Shown: one piece after another, positions 33,000 through 44,535 of the stretch
Position numbering within the stretch: the first letter of the stretch is position 1
Layout of the letters: every line of letters starts with the position of its first letter
Assembly: GCA_947650285.1 (NCBI GenBank)
Contig: CANTFL010001484.1
Span: 248,001 to 312,000 of the forward strand
DNA from: Hyaloperonospora brassicae
Lineage: Eukaryota; Oomycota; Peronosporomycetes; Peronosporales; Peronosporaceae
Length of the DNA: 64,000 bases
Reading direction: 5' to 3'
The notes under the pieces: model-generated
Told to the model about the DNA's origin: nothing
The model's database searches: none
The model's input: only the letters and a program-made list of their open reading frames with translations
Program-made: the position numbers and the translations under genes

Positions 33000-35900
33000 T
33001 TGTTAGTCGCCTTGGCGACAGTTATGGGCTTTGAGAAGTATTTGTCGATACTAATCGACTCCGGAGCATCATGCAATTATGCTCGACGTCGTCCCCTTGC
33101 ATGAAGTCAGCGATATGCCGAAGCGTTCAAAGCGCATGAGGGTTATTCGATCACCAATCGTTTAGCGACTGGTAGTCGCGTCACGATGTTTCAAGTTTCG
33201 TTGAACTTAAAAGTGATATTTTTGGACTTCTACAGCATTGAACGCTGCCTTGTCCTCGATTTGGATTTGAGATATGATCTCATCCTAGGTATGGCTTGGC
33301 TTGAACGCCACGAGCCATGGATTGATTGGAGGTCTAAGACCTTAGGCGACAAGCGCAATGTTTCTAGCAAATCTTTGGAGAGTCATGAACCCACCTTTGC
33401 TAGGCAAAAAAGCGCTATTGGCGCGAGCCATTGACGGAAGATGTCAATGTGCTGGACATTGGTATGTCAGAGTTAATAAACTCCAATGTTAATGACATCA
33501 ATATTGAGCGGAGCTCTTTCACCGTATGTGAAGGGAGTTATACTCCGTTAATTGATACTTGTTGTGATACTGAGCCACTGCATGCTGCAGACATGTTTGG
33601 CCTAGGGCCTAGACATCAAGGATGCAATTCCTCTCATGTGAGTGGGGTAGCACGTAAAATTCTACCGAGTGAGGGCGGCCGAGATGGCACCTCACTGATT
33701 GTCGGTAATGACATTGTTGGTGAGAAGCCAGAGTGTTCAGGGCTATGCCTGGATGCTGTGCGTGAAGTTGTATGTGTAAATCCCCTGGGTGAAGTGTTCG
33801 AGTTGCGTTTCTTTTCACCAGATGTCGTTCAAGACATGAGATCTCGTATACAGCGTGCTACGATATCAAGCAACCACAGGGACCCTACTGTCCCGGCCTC
33901 TAGGAGGCGTAAGGTTTCTTTGAGGAATTTTTTTTAGCGTAGGTTGGCAACTGTTAAACGCCCCACGTCTAAGAAGTCACGAAGTGATAATAGTAATAAT
34001 ACAATATATACACTTGTCAACGGGTTGACAGGCCATGTTGATGGCACCATTAGTCTTGAGACTCTTCCATCCTTGGATACTCTCTTTGACCGAGACGAGA
34101 TGTCTGACGGCGAATTTAGCCAAGCCTTACAGGCATGAGAATAATCCGAGTTAGTGGTCATTCGGCCGGATATCGAGTTGAGCTCATCCTCGTTGCTGGA
34201 CGAGTCTGTCCTTGAGGACACAAGGGTGGCACTGGGTGCCCGTAGTGGATCTTCGAACCTTAAGGATCCTCTCGATCCGTTCTAGTCTTTGGTGAAGGAG
34301 TTTCAGGACGTGGTGTGTCACAACCCACCGTCCGTCTTGCCTCCCGATAGATGTGTACGTCATGAAATTGACTTGGTTCCTGGAACTAAATACTGCGTAA
34401 CACGGCAGTGGCCTTTACCTAAGAAACAGTGCGACGTCATTGACGACTTCTTTCGTGCAAAGCACGCGGCAGGGATGGTACGCGAGAGCAAATCTCCCCA
34501 TTCCACACAGACCTTATGCGTCAAAAATTCCAATGGGAAGTGGCGCATTGTTCATGATTACAATAAGCTCAATGAGGCCACCGTCCTGGATCAGACACCG
34601 ATTTCGAGGAAGGATGTTCTTCGGAACAATATGGTGGGATGTACAATGTACACTGCTCTCGGCTTAGTCGATGTTTATTACCAGCTGCTCATGCGAGAAA
34701 GCGACAATCCGCTGACAGCGGTCAGCACTCCAAGCGGTATGCTCTGGGAGTGGCTCGTTATGCCGCAAGGACTATCAAATGCCCCGGCTACATTCAACCG
34801 TCTTGTGACACAATTGTTTAGACCTCACAGAGGTTATGCACAGACGTACTTTGATGACATCTTTGTCCATAGTCGTGCTATGAACGGTCGGTCAGATGTG
34901 GACAATCACATTGACCATTTACGAGCGGTGCTCGAGTGCATGCGCACGAATGAATAGTACGCCAATGAATCTAAGTGCATCTTTGGTGCAGAAGAGATTC
35001 CCTTTTAGGATGCTTTATTGGTAAGCGAGGCCTTAGAGCGATCCCGCTAAGGTAAAAGCCATAGTTGATTGGCCGGTTCCAAAGAACTAAAAGGACTTAC
35101 TTAAGTGGCTCGGTCTTGCCAATTACTTACACAAGTACAGTGCGAATTACGCAGATATGGCTCGGCCATTATCTGATCTCCTTAAAAAGAATGTAAAATG
35201 GTGCGGGACTAGCACCGAGCATGATGCTTTTTCAGCAGTAAAGGAGAGTCTCCATCGTGCGCCAATCTTGGCTTTGCCTGATCCTGATCGATCTTTCAGT
35301 GTCGTCTGTGACGCATCTGACTTTGCCATATCCAGCGCCCTGTTACAGACCAATTCTGATGGACGGGAACGCGTCATTGCGTTTGAGTCCCGGCAGCTGA
35401 AGGCTGCAGAAAAGAACTATTTTATTCATGACAAAGAGCTTATTGCAATAAAAAATGCTATTCTCAAATTCAACGTTAATCTTCTTGGCTCAAAGCCGTT
35501 TGTGATCTATACAGATCATGCGTCACTACACACTGCGACCCAGTCGCCTCACCTTTCTCAGAGAATGGCTCTTTGGCTTTCATTCTTTGCCGAGTACAAC
35601 TTCGAGGTGAATTTTAAGCCGGGAAAGCAGAATGCTTTGGTTGATGCGTTGTCATGCAGGCCTGAATATGAGCTGCTCATGTTACGAATCTGTCGTCGTC
35701 GGTCACTGACCTCATTCGTTCGTCATATGCCAAAGATGAACATTGTGTAGCTCTGCTACGTGCTCTAGGAAGCGAGGTGTTTTAGGACTCAGACATAAAT
35801 TTGTCGGCACGTTTACGTGCGAGCCTATACCGATATTCCATCGATCAAGGCCTGTTATGCTAAACCACAGATGCTGATGATATGCCTCGTATCGTTGTAC

Positions 35901-36995
35901 CTCATGATGAAGAAGTTAAGTATCGGATCCTCTTCGAGGCACATGATGCGACGGAGAGTGGTTATCTCGGTCGTTAGACACCCTATAGCTCTGCAAACCA
36001 ATGTCATTGGTGACCCAAAGTCTACAAATGGGTGAGCACATATGTGCGTACGTGTAAAACGTGTCAACGTGTGAAACCCTCAGCTCATGCGGCTGCACCG
36101 CTAGCTCGTCTACCCATACTCAAGGGTTGTTGGGAGTCCATAATCATGGATTTCATGTTCGTTTGCCGAAAGACGCACATGACAATACGGGTATTGTGGT
36201 CTTTGTTGACCGTTTGAGCAAGATTGCTCACTTGGCGGCTGTGCTGGATACCATTGATGCTGAGGGCACAGCAACGCTGTCGATCGCGTTTTTCGACAAC
36301 ACGGGATGCCTGTGGCAATTGTCTCGGACGAGACCCTCGCTTCCTTTTAGTTTTAAAAGTTCGTCTGTAAGATGCTCGGCACACGATTGGACATGTCCTC
36401 AGTGGATCAATCGCAGACCTATGGTCAAACCGAGCGATTAAATCGCGTCATTGATGACATATTACGCAGTGTTTGCGCACATACACCAAAATAATTGAGC
36501 TCGATGCTCCCGATCGTTGAGTTTGCATTAAACAACGCTGTTCACACCTCGACAGCCTTTACTTCGTTCTATGTGAACGATATCACACACTTTCGCGTTC
36601 CGTTAACGCTACCACTGCGTGGTTTAGAGCTTGGTGGGGGAGGAGTTGCCGATCGACTAGCTCATATCAGCCCAGCTACTGTTCAAAACAGGTAAGCGAG
36701 GTTCTCTTAACGCGATTGAATGTCTTACGACATGTGCGTGACGCACTGGCTGATAGCCAAGACAAGCAGAAGGAACAAGCTGATGCTACAGGCAGAGGTT
36801 GCAATGAACGTTATGAGGTCAGATACCAAGTTTTACTCAATGCTAACAACCTACCTACAAATGAAGTGTTCGCCGTCTTAAAGACAAAGTTGCGCCCGCG
36901 CTTCATTGGAACATTCACGGTCGTCGCCAAGAAGGGACTTGCGTATACGCTCAACCTTCCCCGAAAACTGAGCACACACCCTGGGTTCTAAGTTG
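33000..36995 (+). pseudogene. pol: Broken pol of element B (protease to integrase)
   Basis: Protease D-S-G-A-S is near 33058, and its C-terminal strands (D-L-I-L-G-M-A-W-L) are in 33186-33434. RT is open at 34289-34957 and keeps an intact Y-F-D-D box. A stop follows at 34955-34957. RNase H is at 35157-35750 with C-D-A-S-D and Y-T-D-H-A-S-L. Integrase is fragmentary; its GPF/Y-like end is at 36716-36991. Many stops and frame changes show decay. Confidence 0.9.
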
Positions 36996-37001
36996 GCTTG
37001 C

Positions 37002-38249
37002 TTAAGCCTTATCGGGATCCGTCTCACGTGAAATTGGAGGCGCTTGCGCCGGGTAAGTTGGCCTTGCCATCGGTTGATGAATCTGTATCAGGAGGTCAAG
37101 CTGAGCCTCCGTCCGGGCTTGGCCCAGCTCCAACGCCTGCACACGGGCTTGCATCGCGTCAAACGCGCTCTGGGTCTTACCCAATGTCTCACGGAGACCA
37201 CTAAGCTTAAGGAGCACCTTCTCATGCGCCTCCTTTGGTATACCGACCACCCCCGACGCTGCTCGATGAGCAAGGGAACCGCCAGTTCCACGTAAAGCGA
37301 CTCCTGAAACGACGTCGTCGTCAGGGTCAAAACCAGTATCTGGTGAAGTGGCGAGGGTACCCGTAGTTGGAGAACTCGTGGGAGTTTGAGATACCTCTTC
37401 GGCAGGATTGCCCATACGCCGTTGATGTTTTTGAACATCGTGGCAGGGGTCATCCCTCGACCGAGAGCGCTTCTCACCAATAATGGTGGAGGCATGTGGG
37501 TAGTTGGGAACCGCTTGACCAACACCTACATCAATCGGCACATCTAGAGCATAGCGTGTGCGAGTTGGCAACCGGCCTCTGACCTTAAGCTTGCCGTAAT
37601 CATACCGAAGCTTTCGTTCTAGACGAACATCTGCCACATCGGCACTTGCTCTGAGAGCTAACACGCTGTTGAGATGTAATTTCCGATGCACCCAGCGAAC
37701 AAAAGAGTTGTCTTCTCCCTCTTGAGATTTGCCTGCGAATAAGAGGATGGGCATACCCTTCGTCGGTGGAACCGGTGCACCCCGTGCATGCGTGTCAAGT
37801 CGCAACTCGTATTGACTTTGATTAGTCAAGTAAGGTTGCAGGTACCTCTCAAGAAGTGCCTGTCGACTCGCCACCTCATCAGAAGATGTAGGCTCAGCGC
37901 CAATGGCCCACGTTGCCAAAGAACGACCTGTCGTTTGGCGTATACGCTCTTCCACATTACGTGGTGTGAACAGATAGCCACGACGACCCTCAAGAGTTGC
38001 AGAAAGCTGCAAACGGCGCTGAGAGCTCTCCCCTCGCTGGACAGCCAATTGTTGTTGCTCATCGAGCGGGTTGGTGATGATGTCATCGCCCACGATGGGT
38101 GTTTGATGCGGCGTCGATGGCGCGTTGGCTTCGCCACGCTCGGCAAATGGGTTTGGTGCAATATGAGGCGGTGCCTCTTGCACCGGTGAGTCGGACTTTG
38201 TCCTAGCTTCACAAGGGATATCGGTATCTCTACAATAATCCACCTCCAT
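37002..38249 (-). CDS. Antisense accessory protein of element B (intact)
   Basis: 415 residues, uninterrupted, on the strand opposite to gag-pol, between integrase and the 3' LTR. The N-terminus (1-110) is polar and probably disordered. The middle (about 110-240) holds the best-conserved part, with K-L-R-Y-D-Y-G-K-L-K-V-R and R-L-P-T-R-T-R-Y-A-L, which resembles R-T-P-T-G-A-R-Y-R-L in the A/C/D antisense frame. The C-terminus (about 345-400) is a heptad-like coiled coil. No known domain recognised. It is the only long intact frame in this element. Confidence 0.65.
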   Translation of the reverse strand: MEVDYCRDTDIPCEARTKSDSPVQEAPPHIAPNPFAERGEANAPSTPHQTPIVGDDIITNPLDEQQQLAVQRGESSQRRLQLSATLEGRRGYLFTPRNVEERIRQTTGRSLATWAIGAEPTSSDEVASRQALLERYLQPYLTNQSQYELRLDTHARGAPVPPTKGMPILLFAGKSQEGEDNSFVRWVHRKLHLNSVLALRASADVADVRLERKLRYDYGKLKVRGRLPTRTRYALDVPIDVGVGQAVPNYPHASTIIGEKRSRSRDDPCHDVQKHQRRMGNPAEEVSQTPTSSPTTGTLATSPDTGFDPDDDVVSGVALRGTGGSLAHRAASGVVGIPKEAHEKVLLKLSGLRETLGKTQSAFDAMQARVQALELGQARTEAQLDLLIQIHQPMARPTYPAQAPPISRETDPDKA

Positions 38250-38406
38250 ATCTTAGACGAGGTAGGACGAGAGAGTCGAGGACTCATGGGGTGGCGACGT
38301 CATGTATTTTTTGCCAAACGTAAAGGTTGAAGCGCACACACACCGTCCTCTTCAAAGAAAAATTTCGATTGACGTTTTGTGGTAACGTCAGTCTGGTGAG
38401 GGAGGG

Positions 38407-38881
38407 TGTAACGGGGTTACACGTCGACTGGTAGTCGACAATAGGTGTGGTGCACACAAGGGATGGGACCCCCTTTAAAGTAATATTAGAACACAGTATT
38501 AATTGTTGAAGACTGATGTCTGTCAACCATTGATACGAGATCTTTTGGGAGGTTTATTTAGGTTATTAGCAAGCAGGTTAATAACTTTGTTCTAAGGTGC
38601 TCTTTCAGGTTAAAATATGAAAATGAAATCCAGTTCCCATTTTGATCAACATAAGACACGTGCCTCACGAGGCGTCTTGATCAAAAGAGCTAGCAACGCC
38701 TGTAAAGGTAGATGCTCTTGAGCACTATGTGCTGTGATTCTCTTGAATTGTTTGGTTCCCTTGAACAGAGACCGTAAGCTCTCTGAGCTTGTTGGATCTT
38801 TGAGTCGGGTTCGTAGAACCAAACTTGCTCGTAGAGCCCTATATTTTCCTCTGAATTAAGAAGCTGTGTAGCTCCGCTACA
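38407..38881 (+). repeat. 3' LTR of element B
   Basis: 475 bp, same ends as the 5' LTR, followed by the ATACC target duplication. It contains a single copy of the 50-bp unit and few other differences by eye. Confidence 0.94.
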
Positions 38882-38886
38882 ATACC

Positions 38887-41800
38887 CATGTATGCATGCT
38901 ATCAACTGAATTTTAATGATTACAGATCCACTACGTGTACTTAGTATGAATTTGTGTCTTTGAGGACTGACTCGTTTGGAGGTAAGGATGAGTTGAACTC
39001 AATATCAGGGCAATTAAAAACGAGGTCGAATAATTTAACATTCCTTAAGGCCCGACTGAAGTTCCTATTGGACATTCCGTCCAGCATAACGAGCATCAAG
39101 AGATGAAATAGCCTACAGGCTCACACTATTAATATACTCGCCTGTCATCCCGTTGACAAGGGCGTATACTATACATTGTTTTACTAAGCGACGGGTCAGA
39201 GACCTTGCATCTTGTAACATCCGTATGGCTACAGTGCCGTCTCACTTACATTGATGATTTCTAACACGTCTTAGAGATATGTTAAAATGACCTCCTTTGA
39301 TATTTACAATAACCTTCGCATGCTATATACGATAGTTAATGTGTTGTTGACATTCAATGTGGTGCCAACACAGTCAACACCATTCGGTGGATTATACGTG
39401 CCGAATCACACAAATCAATCGCGCTCAGTTCAGGATGTTTCGGCCATAGGACATCAATGTTTTCTGCATTCAGCCGTCTAATATCGCAATGATTATTGCT
39501 CAACGCAGAACATGCTATATAAAAATCAGTCAATAGGCTTTTCATGAGATATATGTTGTCGATTTCTTTGAGTCCAATGACCTTTGTCAGCTAAATGCCC
39601 AGCACACAAACAAATTGGGCAGTGGTTCACGCTTATAGCTCACTTGTTGTCTATTATAGATGGGTTCATAACTTTCAGTCTTCACAAGGAACGATCCGCG
39701 TGTCGTCTAAGGTCTTAGACCTTTAGTCAATCTATGGCTCGCGGTGTTCGAGCCATTCCATGCATAGAATGGGATCATATCATGTATTTATGTCAAATAC
39801 TAATCTGTCTTTCAAGCTATAACAGTCCAAAACCTTTAGGATCAAATATTTTTTTATATTTTTGGCACTGTGACGCGCGTCCTGTTGCAAGGAGAACGGT
39901 GACCGTCTCGATACTTTTCGCATCCAACCGGTCAGCATATGGTAGACTAACTTCAATGGAACAACGTCAAGCATAGCCTCCTGATGCTCAAGAATCGATT
40001 GTATCGTACAAGGGCTAGTAAACTAACTAACTTTATATCGCAAAAAAAGTCTGGATAGCTCACCTGTTGAGTATTATAATTCATAGAGCTCTGAGGGGAG
40101 AAGCCCATCTCACCTTCAGCTCATTGGGGCCAAAAAAGATCAATCTTCTCGATTATGTTGTTCCGCACCTACTGGGACACGTCATTGTCCCGCGCCCGCG
40201 CCGAACAACTGGTCAGTTCGGGGCAGTTTGTCCACTCATTAAAGTCTCGTGTTGTGTGTGGAACGTACACCCTGAGTGCAGGTTCTTAATACCGTCGTAC
40301 GTTAATCATCGCCGAACGACGCGCTGTCGCTCAGCAACCTGTACTCCTATACTCATCATCACCTCCAGAATTTATGGCTACAATACTTATAGGCTTGTAA
40401 TTTGACGATGAGCTACTATATCTGACTTTATAGTAGATCGGTTCATATTCATCATAGTCAAGTCTCACCGACTTTTTAACAAACTTAGAGATATAAGCTA
40501 TATATGCCGCCTATGTAGAAGTAGGAGATACCCACGATATATTTTTAATCTAGCTAGGCGATGCGAATCCTTTCTATAAACAAGTCAACAAGGACATCTC
40601 AGAACAAGGATCACTTAGAATTGCAGCTATGAGTGTTCCCAACACTTCAAAATTGTCCGGTAAGTAATTATTACCCTGAAGAGCACACATGAAGCGTGGA
40701 CGAAAGCGCGGGTATGCTGTAATTTTAGCGACTCCTAAGTGGTATGTAAAGCGTCCACAGATTTGTCTTATTTTTGTGCTCACTCATTTATACACTCATC
40801 GAGATGAGACACAGCAAGCGTTCTTGCCAATTCTCTACAGTACAGATATGATTGTAGACTCCAAGCCCTATTCTTTCTCTCGGATCCAAAAGATGCGGTT
40901 CTCATCTCCCTTTGGAAGTATAATTTGGCGCCCGACTGAAGCGGAAGAAGCTTCATATATTTGTCGTGTGCTGACACAAAGCATGTTGAAATAGCCGAAT
41001 CCATTTAGGCTTGGACGTGACCAAAAATCGATGATCTATACTGTAGGTAGCTGTCTAAACGTGTGTCGACACGTCCGGGATTTGTTGTACAAAATCAATT
41101 ACGTCTACGGGCCCAATAATTTGGTCAGCTTAGTAAGCGCGACCTTCGGTCGTTGGCGAGGGGGGAATTTGCTTAATCCATGTTCAGAAGCAATCCGTCC
41201 TCACAGACACAGACTTTATAATCTACAACTGCTGTCTATCATGGCTAAGATTTTATAAGTCCTTGCCAGAGAAAGAATTCTCGCTAATTGATCTACCTTC
41301 ATGTAACAAGAATTCGACAAAAAAAGTCCTCCCTGCTCAATAAGCTTCTAGTCCTCGTTCAAGGAAGTAAGACGATTCCGATAATCAACAGCACATTGTC
41401 TTTTACAGTACATACCGCTAATGGCTTCCGAATATAGTGATCAAGATTGAGTAGCAAGAAAAGTGCCGTACACAGATCATAAAGCGGACTAGCGTTTATT
41501 GACTTTTTATTACGGAAGAAATTCTGCGTATTTGATTAAATTTAAGATATACCCATTACTACAATAAAAGATGGACCGTAACATATGCGGCTTTAACGAT
41601 GATACACTACATGTGTTGTACAATACATATTTTCCTTACCCAGGCCATTGTAGACCACCATAGTGTGATAACGTCACACTCCATGTACCAACCTATATGT
41701 TTGTTAGGTAGATACAGTGTATATACGTATACACGTCGTGACTCCGTGTCCGTCCTCTTTCGTGGAGGCCAACACCTCCTTGCTGGTAGGCTAGCTACGT

Positions 41801-42262
41801 TTGTGTGCTAAGGTGAGTGGATCATCGCTCCACGCGACGGTCTTTATATTACAGAAGTCTGCGTACACACGGATCTGGACCGCTCTTTTACATGTCAGTC
41901 TCCCACATCGAGAACTATGCATTTTCGGAGATATCATGCTTTGACAATTTTTTCGTACTGAGAAGCCGCCGGCCGGCCGTACCAGGGCCCCTTAGTGCTT
42001 CATAAAAAATTCACCTATCCCATAACATGTTCTATTGCATTATGAAGGGTCAAACCGGCTATTACATTGAACCGGATTTTATCCGCCCAAGCAGTGGGAT
42101 GGAGGATAATGATCTACCGAAGCTAATGGTCATCACGACCACGTCAAGAACATTTGACAGTGTCAGCCACATAAAAACGAACAAATACAGAAATGAGGCG
42201 TGTGTTTTAGCTAACAGCCTTTATCTGCACACTCAATGCAGCTGTTCGCCGATGACAGTTTC
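38887..42262. other. Gene-poor, AT-rich spacer between elements B and C
   Basis: About 3.4 kb. No frame longer than 112 codons and no motif recognised. No LTR-like termini were found inside it. Confidence 0.5.
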
Positions 42263-42731
42263 TGTAACGGGGTGAGCCCGTTACATAAAAATTGATACGA
42301 ATGTATCAATTTGCGGATATTGTTCATATGGATAACATTTAATCAGCATTACCCGAGAAGAGGTAATGTTAATGAAGAACAACCCCCGAGAGTGATATTA
42401 TTGGGTGCTTTACTTATAATTTGATGGAGACGCTACATATACTGAATCAACCACCAATCGATGCTGTACGAGCGCAAAAGGCGGTGATTAGACATCATCA
42501 TACGATTCGATAAATTAATATCATTTAGTCAGGACAAAGAGAGAAACAAGAGTGGCAAGACTTAATTGTATTGAATAACAGTTTTACTTTTACCACGACT
42601 AGAGTCTTTACCTTAGTCGTTACCGTCCTCTGTAAAGCGTCTACACCTAGCCGGGCACTGACTATCACTTTGTCAGTAATAGGTTAACTCCGTACTGGTA
42701 GACCAGTACGTAGTCGTCGGTGCCCGTTACA
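42263..42731 (+). repeat. 5' LTR of element C (divergent subtype)
   Basis: 469 bp, TGTAACGGG to CCCGTTACA. The interior shares only scattered similarity with the A and D LTRs. It also contains perfect stems, for example GTACTGGT/ACCAGTAC near 42700. Confidence 0.85.
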
Positions 42732-42782
42732 CCTGTTAGCTCTTTGTTGTCCGTCCAAGGATCACAATCGCATCGCCCAACA

Positions 42783-44535
42783 TGTAATTGTTGGACGAAG
42801 TCAAAAGCGACATATTTCTCGAAACCTGTAAAAGATACTCCAATTTGGGCGATGTCAAATGGATGGTGATCGAACGAATGATTTCTACCATTGGCGAGGG
42901 AGCTATCTAGGCCATGCTATTCACGAGGGATAGGGACCAGCAGCATTCCGTAATCAGCAAGTTCTCGCAGCGAGAACTTGACAAGTCGCGAGCGCAGGTG
43001 ACCTTATTGCAGCAACAAAATCACCAGCGGACGGAAGAATTGAGTCAGCATCAATCTCTGTCCGCAAGTTTGACGCGAGAGCGTCGACAGGAGTTTCTAA
43101 AGTTTGAATCATTCAAGTATTATGGAGTCGAGGAAGACTTTCTGGTAAGATGGTTCGTAGAGGTCGACAGTGTTATCGAGGCCGTTCGCATCGACAATGA
43201 GAGAATGCAAGTCGAATTTTTAGTCGTACTTGGCAGGGGACGCCAGGAATCGGGCCCTGAATCTCAAGTTACACGACTCGAACGTGTTCGAGTCGTTAGA
43301 CGTCGTCAAGACCCTGCTCAGTGAGACGTTTGAGCCTCCCAGGGCAGAGTTAATGACTCTTTCTAAACTCCTTGAGATCAAACAGGGTAAGCGTAAGGTT
43401 CACGCTCACTCTCAGCATGAGCGCTACCTTGCAAGTTGCATGGTAGTGAACCCTTTAAGTGAATTTGTGAAGATCACAATATATTCAAGGTCTTGCAGAT
43501 GGTCCTGTTAGGGACCACCTGTTTTGCGGGGAGCTAAAGACGCTTTCCGAAGCGATCTACGCGGCGGAGCACGAAGACTATAATTTTAAACAGGACAACA
43601 CTACGATGACCCATATCGTCCACAGAGACTACCAGCGGTAGGAGGCCCAGAGCCAATGGACCTCTGTATGGTCGAGGGCAGGAAATCTCGACCTGTGAAT
43701 GACAAGCGAATGGTGAGATGTCAACGCTGTCACAAGCTGGGAAACTATGCATACGAATGGAGTGTCCCCCGCTCAGTACCCCGTGGTGATGAGCGCAGTG
43801 ACCGTCCACCAGCCAGAAGAACGGGAAGACAAGGGTCCGACGCTGAATCAAAGACACAACAGCACGGCAGACAATCAAAAAATGGACGGGGCCAGTAGGG
43901 GCGGAGCACCCTACTGATCCAGCAACATCGAGGAGAATTTGCAAATCTCTTGACGAAGGTCACTCTCGACACGCACTCTCAGCATGTCTCTGAACCTGGT
44001 GATAAGGTGTCTCTCATCACCTTGACGTTAAAAGTGACAAAGGAATCGTCACTCTGCGCACTAGTTGAATGCGGGGCGCCGAACAACTTTGTTCGTCGCC
44101 AGTCACTAGAGGGTCGTAGGCTCAAGCTTGTTTAGCGGGAGATCCTTTCGAAATGGATGACGGAGCGCCTACCGACAGGTGCATCGATCACTGTGAAGAA
44201 ATGTGTAGTCTAAATCCACTACACGTTAGAGGGCGAACATTACAATGACAATTTCATCGTACTGGATCTGGATGACGAATTTGATGTCATCCTGGGATTA
44301 CCTTGTCTCAGGAAATAAGAGCCAAGAGTGATCTGGCAGAATCGATTAGTAACAATGCCTGCTACTTGTTCATTAGATCGTTGTCTGATAAATCTCTTGA
44401 ACGCTTACAATCGTGTGGGTATACTGCGAGTGAGTGAATGGCCTCACTTGATGTACGGTCGTTAGCAAGATTGTACAAGATTGCAGTGTACATGATCACT
44501 ACACCTTGGAGAAAGCTCTCCTGGATCCTGAGAAT
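42783..44535 (+). pseudogene. gag: Decayed gag and protease of element C
   Basis: The ATG is followed at once by a stop. Open pieces are 42914-43324, 43230-43511 and 43656-43898, covering the helical N-terminus, capsid and tail. The zinc knuckle is damaged: the last Cys is Trp (Y-A-Y-E-W). The protease start (43950-44135) carries E-C-G-A-P instead of D-C-G-A-S, so it is inactive. Unlike A and D, gag and protease are here in the same frame, separated only by the TAG within the hairpin. Confidence 0.85.
43893..43916 (+). promoter_or_regulatory. Hairpin over the gag stop codon (element C)
   Basis: CAGTAGGG (43893-43900) pairs with CCCTACTG (43909-43916). In this copy the frame downstream of TAG is open into protease, which fits a readthrough arrangement. 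Confidence 0.65.

Larger units (their letters stand above)
31207..38881 (+). mobile_element. Element B: Ty3/Gypsy retrotransposon of a second, related family
   Basis: Complete insertion with LTRs 31207-31783 and 38407-38881 and a 5-bp target duplication ATACC (31202-31206 and 38882-38886). The order is gag, protease, RT, RNase H, integrase, antisense frame. LTR ends (TGTAACGGGG...TACA), the PBS region (TTAGTAGCACTTG) and the antisense frame tie it to the A/C/D family, but the coding sequence is clearly divergent. The sense genes are broken in many places. The density of short hairpins in the coding part looks much lower than in A. Confidence 0.96.
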
